From: Linyphia triangularis
Taxonomy: Eukaryota > Arthropoda > Arachnida > Araneae > Linyphiidae
Assembly (NCBI GenBank): GCA_963978545.1
Contig: OZ021732.1
Coordinates: 29,914,123-29,978,122, forward strand
Direction of reading: 5' to 3'
DNA length: 64,000 nucleotides
Made by a program: the position numbers and the translations under genes. Below are positions 25,101 through 38,459 of this stretch, piece after piece. Every line of letters begins with the position of its first letter. Position 1 is the stretch's first letter. The notes under the pieces were generated by a model, which searched no databases, had not been told where the DNA came from, and was given only the letters and a program-made list of their open reading frames with translations.

Positions 25101-27059
25101 CACGTTCTCAACAGCATCTAATTAGCAGAGCATTACACGAGATTTTTCTGAGAAATTTAAATCTACCGGACCGAAATCCATGGCGTACTTATGTATTCAA
25201 TATGAATGATGATAATATGAAATTATTTCAAATAGTTTATTTAGATATGCAAAAAAAGTTGGAAAAGGTGAAAAAAAAAAAAATTGGCAATCGTTTCGTA
25301 GGCGATGAAATATCGTCAATGGTCATGCATACTTTTTATTATTATTTCTTAATTTTAGAGGCTTTGCGGTGTGTGGCAAGAGTCTTCTCTATTCATATAT
25401 GTTAATAGCTACTCGTAGTCTAAGTTTCCTAATTCTAGCCCCAATAGAAGTGTATTAAAATCGAGATTCAATATAGAAGTACCTTATTAATTTGATGATC
25501 AGTGAGTGAGCTTTGGGTGGATTTCAAAATATGTCTTTTTCTGCCGTTTTTAAATTTGATTATTCGACAACCAATATAATTGGAGACTTGAAACTTAAGG
25601 GTCTTACTAAACTGGATAACATCTACCCGTAAAAAAAAATTCAGCTCTCAGACATACTGTAATACGCAGATATGAGAGGTCAAAATACTGCTGAGTGGTT
25701 TCCGGTAAAAGATGCCTGGCAGTGAACTTGGCGGGTGCACTGCCGTTCACCTAGATAATCGCAGCGATTAAAAGGGTGCAATCAAGTAATATATTTTAAG
25801 CGACATGACAGATGAACTGTAACTTACAAGACTAGAATTCACAAATAAACTTGTTTAGTAGTATGCACTATCCAATCAAAATCTTCGATATTTTTCTTTT
25901 CAAATTTTTTTTATGTCTTGACGTTTCAATTTTTTATAAATTCAAAACAAATATTATAAAAAGGATGGGAAATCCTTCAATTTTATTAATTATGTTAAAT
26001 ATATTGAAACCAAATTTCGCTAAAAACAAATCGGAGAAGCTTTTATTGTTATCAAATCTAGGTAATTTAAAATTGTTGGTATATTTCACTAATTTCCATT
26101 CATAAAAAAAATAATTCATAAACTGTTGTATATGTCGTTCTGTTTTTGTTATCGCATTAAACATAACTGGAGTTTAACTAAGAATCCTATATAAGTGAAT
26201 ACAAACGTCCTCGTTTCAAGTTGCCTAGTAAAGTATTGATTGCATCAGAAGTGGTCTGCGCATGATATAAAACACAAACTTCAAACCAAAATATTATGTA
26301 TAGTAAAAAATTGAGTAATGTTTTGCACACTAACTTTTAAATGTGTTTTAAAAACCTTTGCATAGACTACTTTGAATAGTATTTTACTATCATATTAAAA
26401 CTAAATATTTGTTTCTTAAATATCTTAAAACAAATAAGAGTCTTTTGGAAGATCTTACAACAATACCTTTAATTTTGATTTTATAATTTCTATATCAGGT
26501 TCTCGTTCAAACGCTGAGCTTCATTTAAATGATTAATTGATGTCCTCAATTTCCGTTCTATAGTACTCATTATTATACAGGTTGTTCATTGTTAAAGTTC
26601 TTCAGCTTAGAGCCTGCTGCTGTCAACTGATCTTAATAAAATTTTATGCACTTACTATGAAGATCGTGGTACAATAATGTCTGAAAATTTTTCCATTATT
26701 TCAGAGGTAGGTATACAAAATTATGCAGTTTCCAAACGACTTTAAACTACTGAATTTCAATTATGAACATCCTGAAGATTTCACTGAATTTCGGAACTCA
26801 CTAAACCAATTCTGACCTACTTCACCCCAAATAATCACAGACCTGCTCACCATACACCCAGCATTTATTCTCAAATATATTATGAACTAGGTTAATCCTT
26901 CTCTCTCACACACATGTTCTTCGTGTACAGAACCCATCCTCGATTACCCCACCAGCAGCAGAATATTTAATTAGACCACCAACTCTTATGTGCATAAAAC
27001 AAAATATAACCCGGAATTATATTTAAATTTCTTAATTCGACGCAACCAAGAAATCGTGA
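25101..27059. other. AT-rich, no gene seen
   Basis: A small GC-richer patch lies at about 25690-25780 (ATGCCTGGCAGTGAACTTGG). Frames at 25851-26105 and 25934-26164 are antisense shadows in low-complexity DNA. Nothing is supported. Confidence 0.55.
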
Positions 27060-27380
27060 TCAATTCATAAACCCACAAATTTATCTCCAGTGCGGTGGGT
27101 CAAGCTTCTTCTCGAAGCCGACTATCTCGCAATAGAGAAGAATAGGACGATTATATTATGCGGTGGGGGGGGGGGGGGGGCTTTAATGCCATTTGGCGGG
27201 ACCATCATTTACTACCGTACGACTTCTTTGGGGCCCATGTTTTACCCATTAGGCCGGGCCCCGACCTCTCTGCTACTGAGAATCGGCTTCTTGAGATGAC
27301 CCCACCCACCCCTTTTATACAGAGGTGAGGAGCCGAGGATAAAGCGGGGGCCATGCACTTATTGAGATCGGGGTTTTGTC
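27060..27380. promoter_or_regulatory. GC-richer island with 16-base G run
   Basis: G run at 27165-27180, followed by GGCGGGACCATCATTTACTA and GGATAAAGCGGGGGCCATGC. No supported frame. It is the same type of island as those at 13390 and 31060. Confidence 0.3.
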
Positions 27381-28937
27381 TGGATGCCGTAGGTTTATTG
27401 CTATGTTTTATCAGTTAGAATATCTTCCTAAATTTGGATTAAGAAAGTTTGAATAATTTTGCTACTTATGGTAACAACAAGGAATTTGATTTTTATACTA
27501 ACTAAATGATAAAGTTTAAAAATTGGAATTTAGTAAATGGATAAAAAAATGAAATTTATTTTAATCTCCTCCTACAAGTGGCGTTGAGAACTGTTGGAAA
27601 AATGACTATGAAGGGAAATGACACCTCATAAGTTGATAAAAAAAAGTTCATATTTAACTTTTACACCAAATTTAATTTCCTTTATTATGATTAGTTGCGA
27701 AGATTTGAGATTTTCTTGGGCAAGAGCTACACAATGGTATGAAGAAAGGAATGTTTTCCGGTAAGTCTTTCAAGAAAAACTGCCCTGCAGACCAAAGATA
27801 GAAAATCCTTTATTTTAATATAATTATCCAAGCAATTTGATGTCCAATATTGTAGTATAGGAAAATACAACATTTGCTTTATACACGGGAAAAAGAATTA
27901 CAGACTTTTAATCCCCAAGAGAAAATTTTGATGATAAAAATTGTCTTTTTAATCCTCAAAAATGTACAAAATATAGCTTATCATGGATTCTGAAGCTTAA
28001 TCGACATTATATGGATTTTAAACTTTGGAATTTTAGCATGAGGGTCGGAATACAAGTACATCGCAAATCCCATCATGAAATCTTAATAAAATTATGAGAA
28101 GTTGAGTTTTGCGTACTCAAATACTAGATGTGTCTTTCATACAGTTGGGATTACCTTTGTTTATTAACTAAATGGCTATAATTGTTATATTGAAGTTTAA
28201 TTACAATTTTACTTTTAGGAAATTACTCCTTTCAATTAAAAGCTTTTTAGTTTAATTATTAGACAATTATAGTTGCGTTTTAATGAATTAGTTTAATATC
28301 AGCCTTCTATCCTAATAAAAATATTGCTGGTACTGCCGGTTTCATATTGGCTGCACTTTTTATTATTTTAAACGAGTTAAGAGAGCTTATTTGTAATAGA
28401 AATATGTATTTTCAAAAGAAGATAATTTAAAAGACACGAATTTAGTTATAAGAAAGGATTTCCCCACTTATCTAAAATTAAAAAAGGAGAATATTATGAT
28501 ATGTGCGATTTCACTTATTTTCTTTTAAGTTTCTTGCACATACCTAAATGCGCAATGGACTTTAAAAATAATCAAATCATTTCTCATTTGAAGGAAGGTG
28601 TATATGAAAGTACTACTTCTCTTACTATAAATATATATAAACAAGATTATATTTTTGTAAATGGGATTTTTTATTTAAATTATTTTGATTCAATTTTCTA
28701 ATTTGGCAAATTGCATACTGATAGGATTCAAGGAATTGTTTTAAAAACACTTTAGAATAGAAATTCAGTCCGTCAACATTATCTGCTTAATAGCAAGATA
28801 ATATTGATTATAATTTAGCGCCTTAAACACAATTTGATTTCAAACTCAAGTGCAACAGAAATTCCATATTTTATTTTATCGATTAAAAATAAATAATCTT
28901 AATCAAGCATTGCGCGTCAAATTGGCAGGTTAACCAG
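27381..28937. other. AT-rich, no gene seen
   Basis: No repeat boundary or coding signal was recognised. Confidence 0.6.
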
Positions 28938-29905
28938 TTTTCGAAGATGCAATCATTTCAAAATGATTATTCGATTGCATGTGGAAATAAGTCGAGTTGT
29001 TTTCTCTCCATAGATATTACAATCCTTTCAGAAAAAACGTTTACGGTAGTTTCCTTCTCCCTACATACATTCACAGCCATCCTTCATTTTAGTAACATAC
29101 AGTTACGATGAGAGTTATTTTTTGCAGTGAAATTTTTGTTCATATGAAGTAACCTATAGCATAACCACTTTTTGAAATTGTAGTCATTTCAAAATGTTAA
29201 TGCAACTGCATGCATATGGAAATAGCCGAGTTGTTTCCACAACCCAGTACATTTATGTCAGGAAAAACAACCTTTACAGTAATTTTTTCTCCCATTTCAA
29301 CATTTATTTTACAACCACTCTTCACTTTAATAGTATACAGTTGGAGTTACAGTTATTTTGTTAAGAAACTCTGTGTAAATAACTTAACCCATAGTACACA
29401 TTACAACCTTTTGAAGCTGTAGTCATTTCAAAATGTTAATGCGATTGTATTCATACGGAAATAAGCCGAGTTGTTTCCACAACTCAGTACATTCATCTCA
29501 GGAAAAACAACCTTTACAGTAATTTTTTTTCGCATTTAAAGATTTACTCAACCACTCTTCACTTTAATAGTATACAGTTGGGGTTACAGTTATTTTTTGT
29601 AATGAAACTTTGTGTATATAATTTAACCCATAGTACACATTACCACTTATTGAGGTTGTAGTAATTTCAAAATGTTGAGGAGATTGGCATACGGAAATAG
29701 CCCAAGTTGTTTCTGCAACCCATTTCATTCATTCCAGGGAAAACAACTTTTACAGTAATTTTTATTCGCATTCATACATTTACAACCATCCTTTACTTTA
29801 GTAGTATACAGTAGCAGTAACAGGTAATAAATTATTTATTTTCAGGAATGAAATTTTGTACACATAAATCGACTAATAGTACAGATTGCAGTTGTGAGTA
29901 GCTTT
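28938..29905. repeat. Four-unit tandem repeat (about 231-239 bp per unit)
   Basis: CATTTCAAAATG recurs at 28954, 29185, 29424 and (diverged) 29663. Every unit carries, in order, GGAAATA..CGAGTTGTTT, CAGGAAAAACAACCTTTACA, ACAACCACTCTTCACTTTA and TATACAGTTG. Units two and three are the most alike, and the outer ones are older. A short frame at 29210-29422 is a by-product. Confidence 0.92.
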
Positions 29906-30476
29906 TTTTTTTTTTTTAATTAAGATATCATTGCGATGTTTAATACAAGTGAGCGTATGAGGCAAAGAATAAATTCTGAACACTGACAGTGAATTTAGGA
30001 TGGTAATTTTGGCATGTGTGAATTGGAAATACACGAAATTACAATGAAATGTATAAATATAAAGATAGTGTTAGAGGAGAGGTTAAAATTATAAAAAAGT
30101 TTCAATATTTAGATCAGAGTTTAGTGAGGAACCGCAGAAGTAAAACATTTAAAACCGTAAAAAATATTTGAAAGCACATTATTAATTAAACCAATTACCG
30201 AGTTTGGCTAATAGTGCCAATTCTGAAAATATTCTTTTTAAGCATTCTATATCCTTAATACTGAAACTACTGTTTTCATATTTAAATATTATTAAAGAAA
30301 AAAAAAAGTCTTAAAAGGACAAAATATTATTTCGATGGCAGTTGAGTTTTCTTTGATAGTAAGCAAGAAAAGTGACATCTAGTTGTTAGGTGTAATTTTA
30401 AGATATATTTTTGACAGGTCGGAGAAAGTTTTCCGGAATGAAGCTAGTTTATCGTAAAGATAACAGTATCGTAAAG
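29906..30476. other. AT-rich, no gene seen
   Basis: No supported feature. Confidence 0.55.
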
Positions 30477-30860
30477 ATATAAAATTGCAAATAATGTATT
30501 TCCAGGTAGAGATTTTTATTTGCAGAATGGGCAAAAAAAAATATTCCACTATACATCATCAAATTCATCTATCAAACAATTGTTAAATCCAAAATATTAT
30601 TAAGATATCAATAAATTCAATCATCAATATATTATCATATCAATCATAATATCAATATATTAATTTGTTTATATCTTAATAATATTTAGGATTTAAAGTT
30701 GTTTGATTATATACACATTTATATATACTGATCCCTTAATAATATTTTGGATTTGATAATTGTTTGATTTATGAATTCGATGATGTATTGTGGTAAACAT
30801 GTTTACCCATTCTGCAAATAAAAATCTCTACCTGGAAATACATCATTTGCAATTTTTATG
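30477..30860. mobile_element. Palindromic element P2 (about 384 bp)
   Basis: The left arm (TTGCAAATAATGTATTTCCA, then GGTAGAGATTTTTATTTGCA) is mirrored on the right near 30800-30857 with few changes. The interior repeats a TTAATAATATTTTGGATTT block, forward and reversed, three times. No coding capacity. Flanks are TA-rich, so a TA target is possible but not certain. Confidence 0.75.
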
Positions 30861-31059
30861 TATCCAGAAAAATTGGTTAACTTTTCTGGGAGTAGAAAAG
30901 ACAAAAAAACATTTCGCTTATAAAGGTTATTTTTATAAAGACTTAAAATTTTAAAACATCATACGGGGTCAAATATTCCGCACACAATTCATCTAAAACT
31001 TACGATTCCTTATCGCACCTTAAAACATAAATCACGAGTTCAATTTTCAATTTCCAATA

Positions 31060-31560
31060 CTCCCCAAAAAAAGGTCAATATTTCAAAACTCCACTTGGCG
31101 ACTTTTATACGACCCCGCCAACCCCAACAACCCGCCAAAGCTACTCCCCCTCCCGACTGAAGCAACAGGCAGGTAGGACCACGTGATAACAGTCGGTAGA
31201 TTTTACTAGAGGTAGAAAAATCTCCATCAATCAAGCACTACAGCGAAATTGGCCCAACTCTGTGATTACCGCTAAACATTGGCACAACGCTGATAAGAGT
31301 GTAATGGCCATACCCTTAGGGTTGCCACTCCCCCGACCTCTGTAACCCCCCCCCCCCCTACCCGGGTAGAGGGGGGGGGGTCTGTGCCCTTTTCCACCCA
31401 CCTACCATCATTGTGAGGCTTTGTTTTTAGGCATGTTCTTTTCTTTCAATGGTGATGCCCCGTGATTAACTCGCCAATGGACTCTGCACTTAGTTTTGAG
31501 AGGTTGGCGGTGGTTTGGGAGAGACATCCCCCTTAGTGGCGAGTTTTTGTTTTTTCGATT
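31060..31560. promoter_or_regulatory. GC-richer island with C/G-run hairpin
   Basis: Non-repetitive GC-rich sequence with a 13-base C run, a TACCCGGGTA palindrome and a 10-base G run (31346-31380). It contains GCGAAATTGGCCCAACTC, similar to an end of repeat family R1. No supported coding frame. Regulatory role is inferred from composition. Confidence 0.3.
31346..31380. repeat. C-run / CCCGGG / G-run hairpin
   Basis: Thirteen C (31346-31358), the perfect palindrome TACCCGGGTA (31359-31368), a two-base bulge, then ten G (31371-31380). One extended stem forms around CCCGGG. Confidence 0.95.
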
Positions 31561-31894
31561 GTTAAGAAATGACTGTTAAGTGATGTGATGACTATGAAAA
31601 TTATTTTTTCTACAATTAGAAGACAAATGTAGTTTTTTTTTTTTGGGGGGGGGAGTATAAAACACTACATTACGAATTCCGTTTTATCAAAATTAAAGTT
31701 CATATTCGAAGCCACCTAGAGCTTGGCACCGAAACAAGTAATTTTCTCGAATAATAACTCATGCGTATTAATGAATTAATGGGAAAGTTTTTTTAAAAAA
31801 TTAGCCCGAATTAAAAAAAAAAAAAAAAATGTCCATAAACATAAGTTTTAATTTTCACAAATCACTTAGCAAAGACACACACGCAGGTTGCACA

Positions 31895-32230
31895 GCAATA
31901 TTGGCGAATGGCTGAAACAGGGGTTATGGAATTTTGCCCCATTCTGATCGAAACTCGAGCATAGCTTCAAAATATGCGACTTTTTAAAAATAAACACGTT
32001 AAAAACCTTACAAAAAAATTTTTTTTTTTGCCCTCCATCTTTTCTCATATAAAATATTTAAATTTTAAAACTGTGCCCCAACATTTAAAACTTCGAGTGT
32101 ATTTTATCCAGAATTGGGCGAGATTGGCCAACATCTGTAACAACGGCCGGTTTACAACATTCCACGTCGGAACAGGCTAATGTCGAGCGAAATTGGCCAG
32201 TGATGATGTGCTACTGGGGAAATTATAAGG
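31895..32230 (+). repeat. Dispersed repeat family R1, copy 2
   Basis: Same family as 11250-11572. This copy keeps clearer ends: GCACAGCAATATTGGCGAAT on the left and, reversed from the right, GCACATCATCACTGGCCAAT. That suggests short terminal inverted repeats. Confidence 0.65.
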
Positions 32231-34141
32231 CACATTTTAAAATCTTTACTGGGGGAGAAGGAAAGGGGTATCTAAAACAATTCTTTTAATGAATTTTTCG
32301 GTAAGATTCTAAGATAATAATTGAAGGTCAAATATTCAACGATTATTTTCTATTGGTCTGATACTCCGGAAATGTTGACTAATAATCATTTTTTTTCCCC
32401 TTCAACTTTTAATTCTACCTGATCTCAGTAGTACGTATTACAAACTTTTTATTAAGATTTGTTAATAACAAAATTGAAGAACTTAATTGCGAACAACCAA
32501 TTACGTACTATATTTAATTGTGTATAAGTACTTTAAGTACCTTGTATCAAGTGCTATATTATCTTGTATTGAATTACTTTATATAGTATTTTGATATTTT
32601 ATTTGAATTAGTGTAATGTAAAGATGTTAAGGAGTTGTTGCATATTCATCCAAAACAGTTAAATATATTTTTAGTCGCTGTGTTTAACCTGGAAAATGTA
32701 TGTTGCTGAATATTTTATTTACATAGGGTAAGTAAAGGAAGAAGAAAGGGGAAAAAAAAAAAAAAAAAAAAAAAAAGGAGGAAAAAGAATTAAATAACTA
32801 TACGATATTTAAATATTGATACATAAGAAACTGCATTCATTTCGATGTGAATCATATAATATTTGTAAATGATTTCCACTGTTCGATTATAAAACTGAAA
32901 ATTATAATATTTAAATATTTTGTGAAAGATCTATAAAGTATTTTTTTTTTTTTTTTTTTTTTTAAATAATTTCAATGTGATCAGGAATTATGAAAAACGA
33001 AAGTGCTTTTTATTCTTACCAATAATGAGAAACAATAGTTTTAAGTTCTATCTTTCAACTTTTATCTAAGAATAAACCTCTAACGTGTTTTTAATTTTTC
33101 TTTATATAGTTAGAGTAACTTCCCAATTTCATGTTGTAATTCAGAATTTTTTTTTTAATTAAGTTGGATCAATATCAAGTTAATTATACTGTGACAATTT
33201 TATTTTTTCTTAGTGTTGAGAATCAAAAACAATGACTAAATACATTTAAATAAATCATATTTTTTGTTACAATGACACATCGGAAGATTAGCATAGAGCG
33301 AAATAACTCAAGGAAGTTCTAGATTACTATATTGTTTTATTTGTTTGATTGCTTGATCTTTTTAATTCACTTGTTTAATAACTCACTGATTAATTCATTC
33401 ATTTACATTAATTTATTGCTTTTTTGACTAACTGTAACGGGACAATCTTTCTTAAAATAAGTAGTACCTTTCTATTACATTTTGCAAATCTTATTTTTAA
33501 TTAATCTTATATTACATAAGTTTTTAAAGTAAAAGTAGGACAGCATTCTTGTTTTCATGATTATTTGTATTGAGAAATTTTATAAGAACTTTATACTAAT
33601 TTGCAAGTAGTGCAGCCAGAATTTACCTCAGGAAGGGACCCATTTTTTTTTTTTTTTAAATAGAAAGGCAATAAGAGGAAATAAAGCAGAATGATCTTTG
33701 ACCAAGTAGTGTTTATTTTAAACGAAAGAAGGATGAATATAACACCAATTACATTATTTTTAATGGTCCAACCATTGTCCAACATGCTTTAACTCTTGTT
33801 ATATTTCGCTCCTTCAATGAACTCACTTTGTGAGTTATTTTTTCTTACAATTTTCCTCAGTATTAGTAACAAAGTTATAAAATTTTACATCGCACACCTA
33901 TGTTATTAATAAAGTTATTAAACTGAATGAAAAATATTGAAATTTTTAAATAATATTCGAAACTTTTTTTACGTAGTATTATAATATTTGAAATGAATAT
34001 AATGATGTTTTGGTGGGGGAAAGAAACTTGGGCCCCTTCTTTGAATTGGCTCTATAAGTACTCGTGTGTATAATCCACGCATTAATACCTTCTATTTTAT
34101 ATACAAATCGGACATCAGAATAACGATGACATCAGAAATTC
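32231..34141. other. AT-rich stretch with poly(A) and poly(T)
   Basis: Long A tract near 32754-32776 and T tract near 32941-32963. The frame at 33591-33785 is not protein-like. No gene is seen. Confidence 0.6.
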
Positions 34142-34436
34142 ACGCAAATCTAACATCAGGTTTTTTTTTGTTTTTTTTTATTACGAAATGCAGATAGATT
34201 TTTTAAAAAATCTGAATGTAGCCTTAAAATTTTATGATCACACAGACAGCTACAACAAACAATAATTATTACTCTTTAAAACAACATTCCATTGTTTAAT
34301 TGAGTAATAATTATTGTTTGTTGTAGCTGTGTGTGGTCATAAATTTTTAAAGTCATATTTTCTGAAGTAAATTTTTTTTTTTAGAAAACTTATCTGCATT
34401 TCGTAATAAAAAAAAAATCTGATGTTAGATTTGTGT
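34142..34436. mobile_element. Palindromic MITE P3 (295 bp)
   Basis: Arms of about 135 bp start ACGCAAATCTAACATCAG and, on the reverse strand, ACACAAATCTAACATCAG. Inner blocks ATTACGAAATGCAGAT and CTACAACAAACAATAATTA are mirrored. The loop is near 34276-34304. No clear target-site duplication was found. Confidence 0.85.
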
Positions 34437-34810
34437 CAACGACAAAAGTCATATCAAAATTTAAAACTTAATGGTATTTCCGTTTTAGTTACAAATTTCT
34501 TCCACAAATTTTCTGTTAAGGTTCTGCATGTAAAATTAAATTCCATGTAACCTCTTTAAGTGTTAAATATCTATTTGGTTGCAAAAATATGATTTTTTCT
34601 CTAGATATCATTTTTCTATGGTTTAAATTGGAAGTAAACCAAATTTTACGAAGGTATGTTTATTACAAGTTTATTTTAAGTACCTTATAATCTTATAAAT
34701 AATTTCTGATTGATTTTTGTTTGTGTGTGACGATACATTTCCCTCAATTTTAACAAAACCAAAATTGATTTATCAATTTAAAGGAAAATCAAAGTAAAAA
34801 AAAAAAAATT

Positions 34811-34978
<168 letters not shown>

Positions 34979-35439
34979 GAAGTTATGATAGTATACAGTA
35001 GATGACAGTACTGCAAAAAAAGGAAGTTCGCAATTTAACGCACGTTGAGAAAACCTAAGGAATGTTATATCTCTCAGCAATAGTATACAATATTTAATAC
35101 TGATGAACTTCTAAAAAACACATTTCAGTCTAATTTCTTAATTACAGTATTATATTATAATTATAATAGCATATTATTAGTTCATATAATCTTTATATGT
35201 TCATTATAAGAAAGCTTAATTATCGCCAATACGATTACAAAATCATCTATTTTTACGCAATATTTCGGCAGACAATATACGAAGAGAAAACATTAGGTCT
35301 TCAGGACAGGAAAAGACAAACGATCGCTGTTAGCATTTTAGACAACAGACAGACACAGAAATTATAAACGTTTTTGTTTTCCCTTTGGGATACGTATCAC
35401 CAAAAAAATTAAAAATAAGAAAAAGTAACACACATCCGA
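34979..35439. other. No gene seen
   Basis: AT-rich, with no supported feature. Confidence 0.55.
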
Positions 35440-35800
35440 AATCAATCTCTGTTGAGCAGCGGTCCCTTCAAAGGCAACCCTAAACGTATTCGATTCTTCG
35501 ATTCCTTTCAGATAAGTGTCTACCTGTGAGGGGGAGTGGGGGAGGGGCGTGGCAAGAGAAGGAATTTAAATTTTCGTCTGCCAAAAAAAGGGGGGATATC
35601 TAAGTTATAGTTGTAGTAGGAGTGTTTCTCTATTTTTTATTTATGTGTTCCCCCCCTAAAAGAGACCCTTGGACAATCTCCTAATTGGCGTTTGGCGGTA
35701 AATGGGATAGGGGCCCGGCGTGGAATGTTTTTGCCCAGGGCTATGACCGGCTCCTAAGTGTCCCACGCCACAGCCGTTGACTCTGTGTTGTGTATTTAAG
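35440..35800. promoter_or_regulatory. GC-richer island, possible regulatory element
   Basis: Purine-rich (GAGGGGGAGTGGGGGAGGGG near 35528) followed by a dense unique stretch, CTCCTAATTGGCGTTTGGC and GGGGCCCGGCGTGGAATG. No open frame of note. One of the most GC-rich non-repetitive segments here. Function is inferred only. Confidence 0.3.
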
Positions 35801-36059
35801 GATGACTTTTCTCTACTCAAACAGTTTTTACAAAAGCTGATAATTCTTCATAAAGTATTAATTATATGTTATGCTTATACATTGGAAATTGTTTGATCAA
35901 ATTGAAATTGTTTAGTTGGACTAAATAGCTCGTTTATAAACACACAGTAATCGCAGAATCAAGTAAAAGATCTGTTTCAGTTTACAACAATTTTATTGCA
36001 CCCTTCTGTCAGAATTGCATTGAGGTAATATAATTTTGTTGTTTAAAAAAAAAAAAAAT

Positions 36060-36152
36060 GTAATGGGCGAACACTATAGGAATTCGAACTCGGTTCCACT
36101 TAAACAGCTGAGGAATACGCTACCAACTAAGAGAAACGTTTTCCTTGATGAC
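36060..36152 (-). repeat. tRNA-like remnant (pseudo-tRNA or SINE head)
   Basis: The minus strand shows an A-box-like TTAGTTGGTAGCGTATTCC and a B-box-like GAGTTCGAATTCC at normal spacing, followed by a T run that could act as a Pol III terminator. The acceptor and T stems do not pair, so it is not a working tRNA. Confidence 0.5.
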
Positions 36153-37041
36153 AGGAAATCTAGGGCATAGTGTTTTTTTTTTCTTCTTTTTTTTTAAAAA
36201 TCGCATCTAAGTACAATAATTCCAAATATTTCTTGAAATCTAAGATATTTTGGTAAACCAAAATTCATCTCCTAAAATGTTTCTACAATTACCTACTTCC
36301 CTAAATATGTTAAAACTTTTTTTGCCCACAAATTTTGGAATTGAAGGGTAAGTGGTTGGAGGTACTTCTTGTCAGTTAATTTGATTTAAAAAACAACAAG
36401 TGGTATATAAATTTTTTTAAAAATCCTCTCGTTTGTAACTTCTATTTGAGTACCCAACACAACGTTTTTAAAGTAAAAAAGTTTTCAATACTTAAAAAAT
36501 ATTTTAAATGTTAAAAACAGTTATTTTTTTTTAAACGATTTTTTGGTTTCCTATCTCTATGTTTGAACTAGCTGTGTATCAAATTTCATTTTTGTCATCC
36601 AGCTAGTGCCCCATTGGTCAAGTGTAAAGATTAAGGATATAAACTTCAAAGTGATTCTATAAGTGTTACTTATTTGGTCTTGGGATATGGAATATTAAAA
36701 ATTAAAACATCGAATTACTTATTGAAATCGAAAGTTTCTATCGATATATATCAAAAATAGTGTATAAGGTCTTCTTCAAATTGAATAGAAGTATAAAAGC
36801 TCACATTATATTAAATCATTCAAAGAAGTGGACCATTTCTAATTAAGGTTCTATGAAGTCAAAAAGAAGCAGGTATAGAAAAACTAGAGATGGGGTACAT
36901 GGCACAACTATCAATTGCACACGAGTCACTGAATTTAAATTTTATATAGATTGGTGTAATTTACCACTTAGTTTTATTATTTGTATTCAACTAAAAAAGT
37001 AGTTAATTTGGTGATAATTATCACGCTGCAATTATCACGGT

Positions 37042-37075
<34 letters not shown>

Positions 37076-37389
37076 CGCCAAATTGGCGAAAGTTGTTATG
37101 TATTTGGTGATAATTGCTACATTGCGATATTTTTGGTGATAATTGTTGGCGAGCGTTATCTTGCAGGGGGTGGAGCCCTCTAGTTTAAGAGACCCATCTA
37201 TATTAAAGATATTCGTATTTCAACTGCGCTTTTATCGAACTTTTAAGGAGATTTTGGAAGTAGGGATATTTAAGTACTCTTAAAAGGCATTACTACAGCG
37301 ATTGTGATCCAAATTGTTTGAGCTGCTTGTTTCCTGAAAAAAATAAAAAAATGTAATGATTAATACCTGATGAAATCCTAGCGTAGAAA

Positions 37390-37428
<39 letters not shown>

Positions 37429-37796
37429 CGAGTGCAGTATTATAAATATAGAGTAATTAAAAACAAAGTATAAAAAAATTGAGTCATTATTGAAAGAACC
37501 GATTTGCGAATAGCATATATTCTGAAAATAAAGAAATATTCGATTAGTTTCCCATTTATAGCATTTTTCATACTAAAAAAATTCTATACAACGTGTTATG
37601 AAGCACCACTGTCAAACAAGATACTGGAGTCGAGAAAATCATTTCTTGGTGGAAAATGCTCTTTGTGAAAAAGATCTGAAGATTGCTGTGTCTATTACTT
37701 ATTTCAAAGTAATGTAGTACAATAAAAAATAATATAACCCATTAAAACAAAGTTTTAAATTTAAATCCTTTATATGTATTATTAATTTTTATATTC
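36153..37796. other. AT-rich stretch with TTTGGTGATAATT dyads
   Basis: Around 36995-37165, TTTGGTGATAATT occurs three times. The first copy is part of the palindrome GGTGATAATTATCAC. Long A tracts lie near 37047-37073 and 37394-37425. No gene is seen. Confidence 0.55.
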
Positions 37797-38272
37797 TTTA
37801 ACACAGTGCAGATTCAGTAAACAGATTGCATCTAATTTTAAATATTAAAACATTTCAATCAGCAAAATAAGCGGTAAAAAACGTTTCGAAATTTATTTAT
37901 AAAAAATGAAAGTGAATTGATGCACTCACATCAAAATATATATTTTATTTATTCTGATTTAAAAAAATTTATTATTTATTTATTAAAAAAAAATTGGCAA
38001 CAGGAAAGAGTTTCTTTAATGGATGACGATAATGGTTAGTTAGTATTCCGTAAAAGTGACCTTTTAGTGACTATAGTTACAGCCCCAAAACTTGATAGAA
38101 TGCATTGTCATCGACATCGAATCTATCTTCGAAGTTTCAGCTCGATTGGATGACGACAAGGAATGAAGGATGACGGTTAATTAGGCCTCCGCAGATTTAC
38201 CCGCTTTCGACATACACAGCCAATCACCCATACAAACACAAAATAAAGTTAATATAAAGGATTTTTTAAAAA
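37797..38272 (+). repeat. Dispersed repeat family R2, copy 1
   Basis: Aligns with 52736-53170 in the same orientation. Both start TTAACACAG, share TGATAGAATGCATTGTCAT, AAGTTTCAGC(C/T)CGATT and GACG(A/G)CAAGGAA, and end in TATAAAGGATTT. The sharp shared 3' end suggests the 3' part of a non-LTR retrotransposon, but no reverse-transcriptase frame is present. Confidence 0.7.
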
Positions 38273-38428
38273 AAAGACACATATTCTTCTTTATGCCTTC
38301 ATAATATGTTCTAGTTACTTCAAAATAATTGAAGATACTATCTTGATACATTTCCTTTTAGAATTTTTTTTTTGCTTCAAAGTTTTAGAAACAGAACTGT
38401 TTTGCATAAATTATTTCTGTGTGTTTGG

Positions 38429-38459
<31 letters not shown>

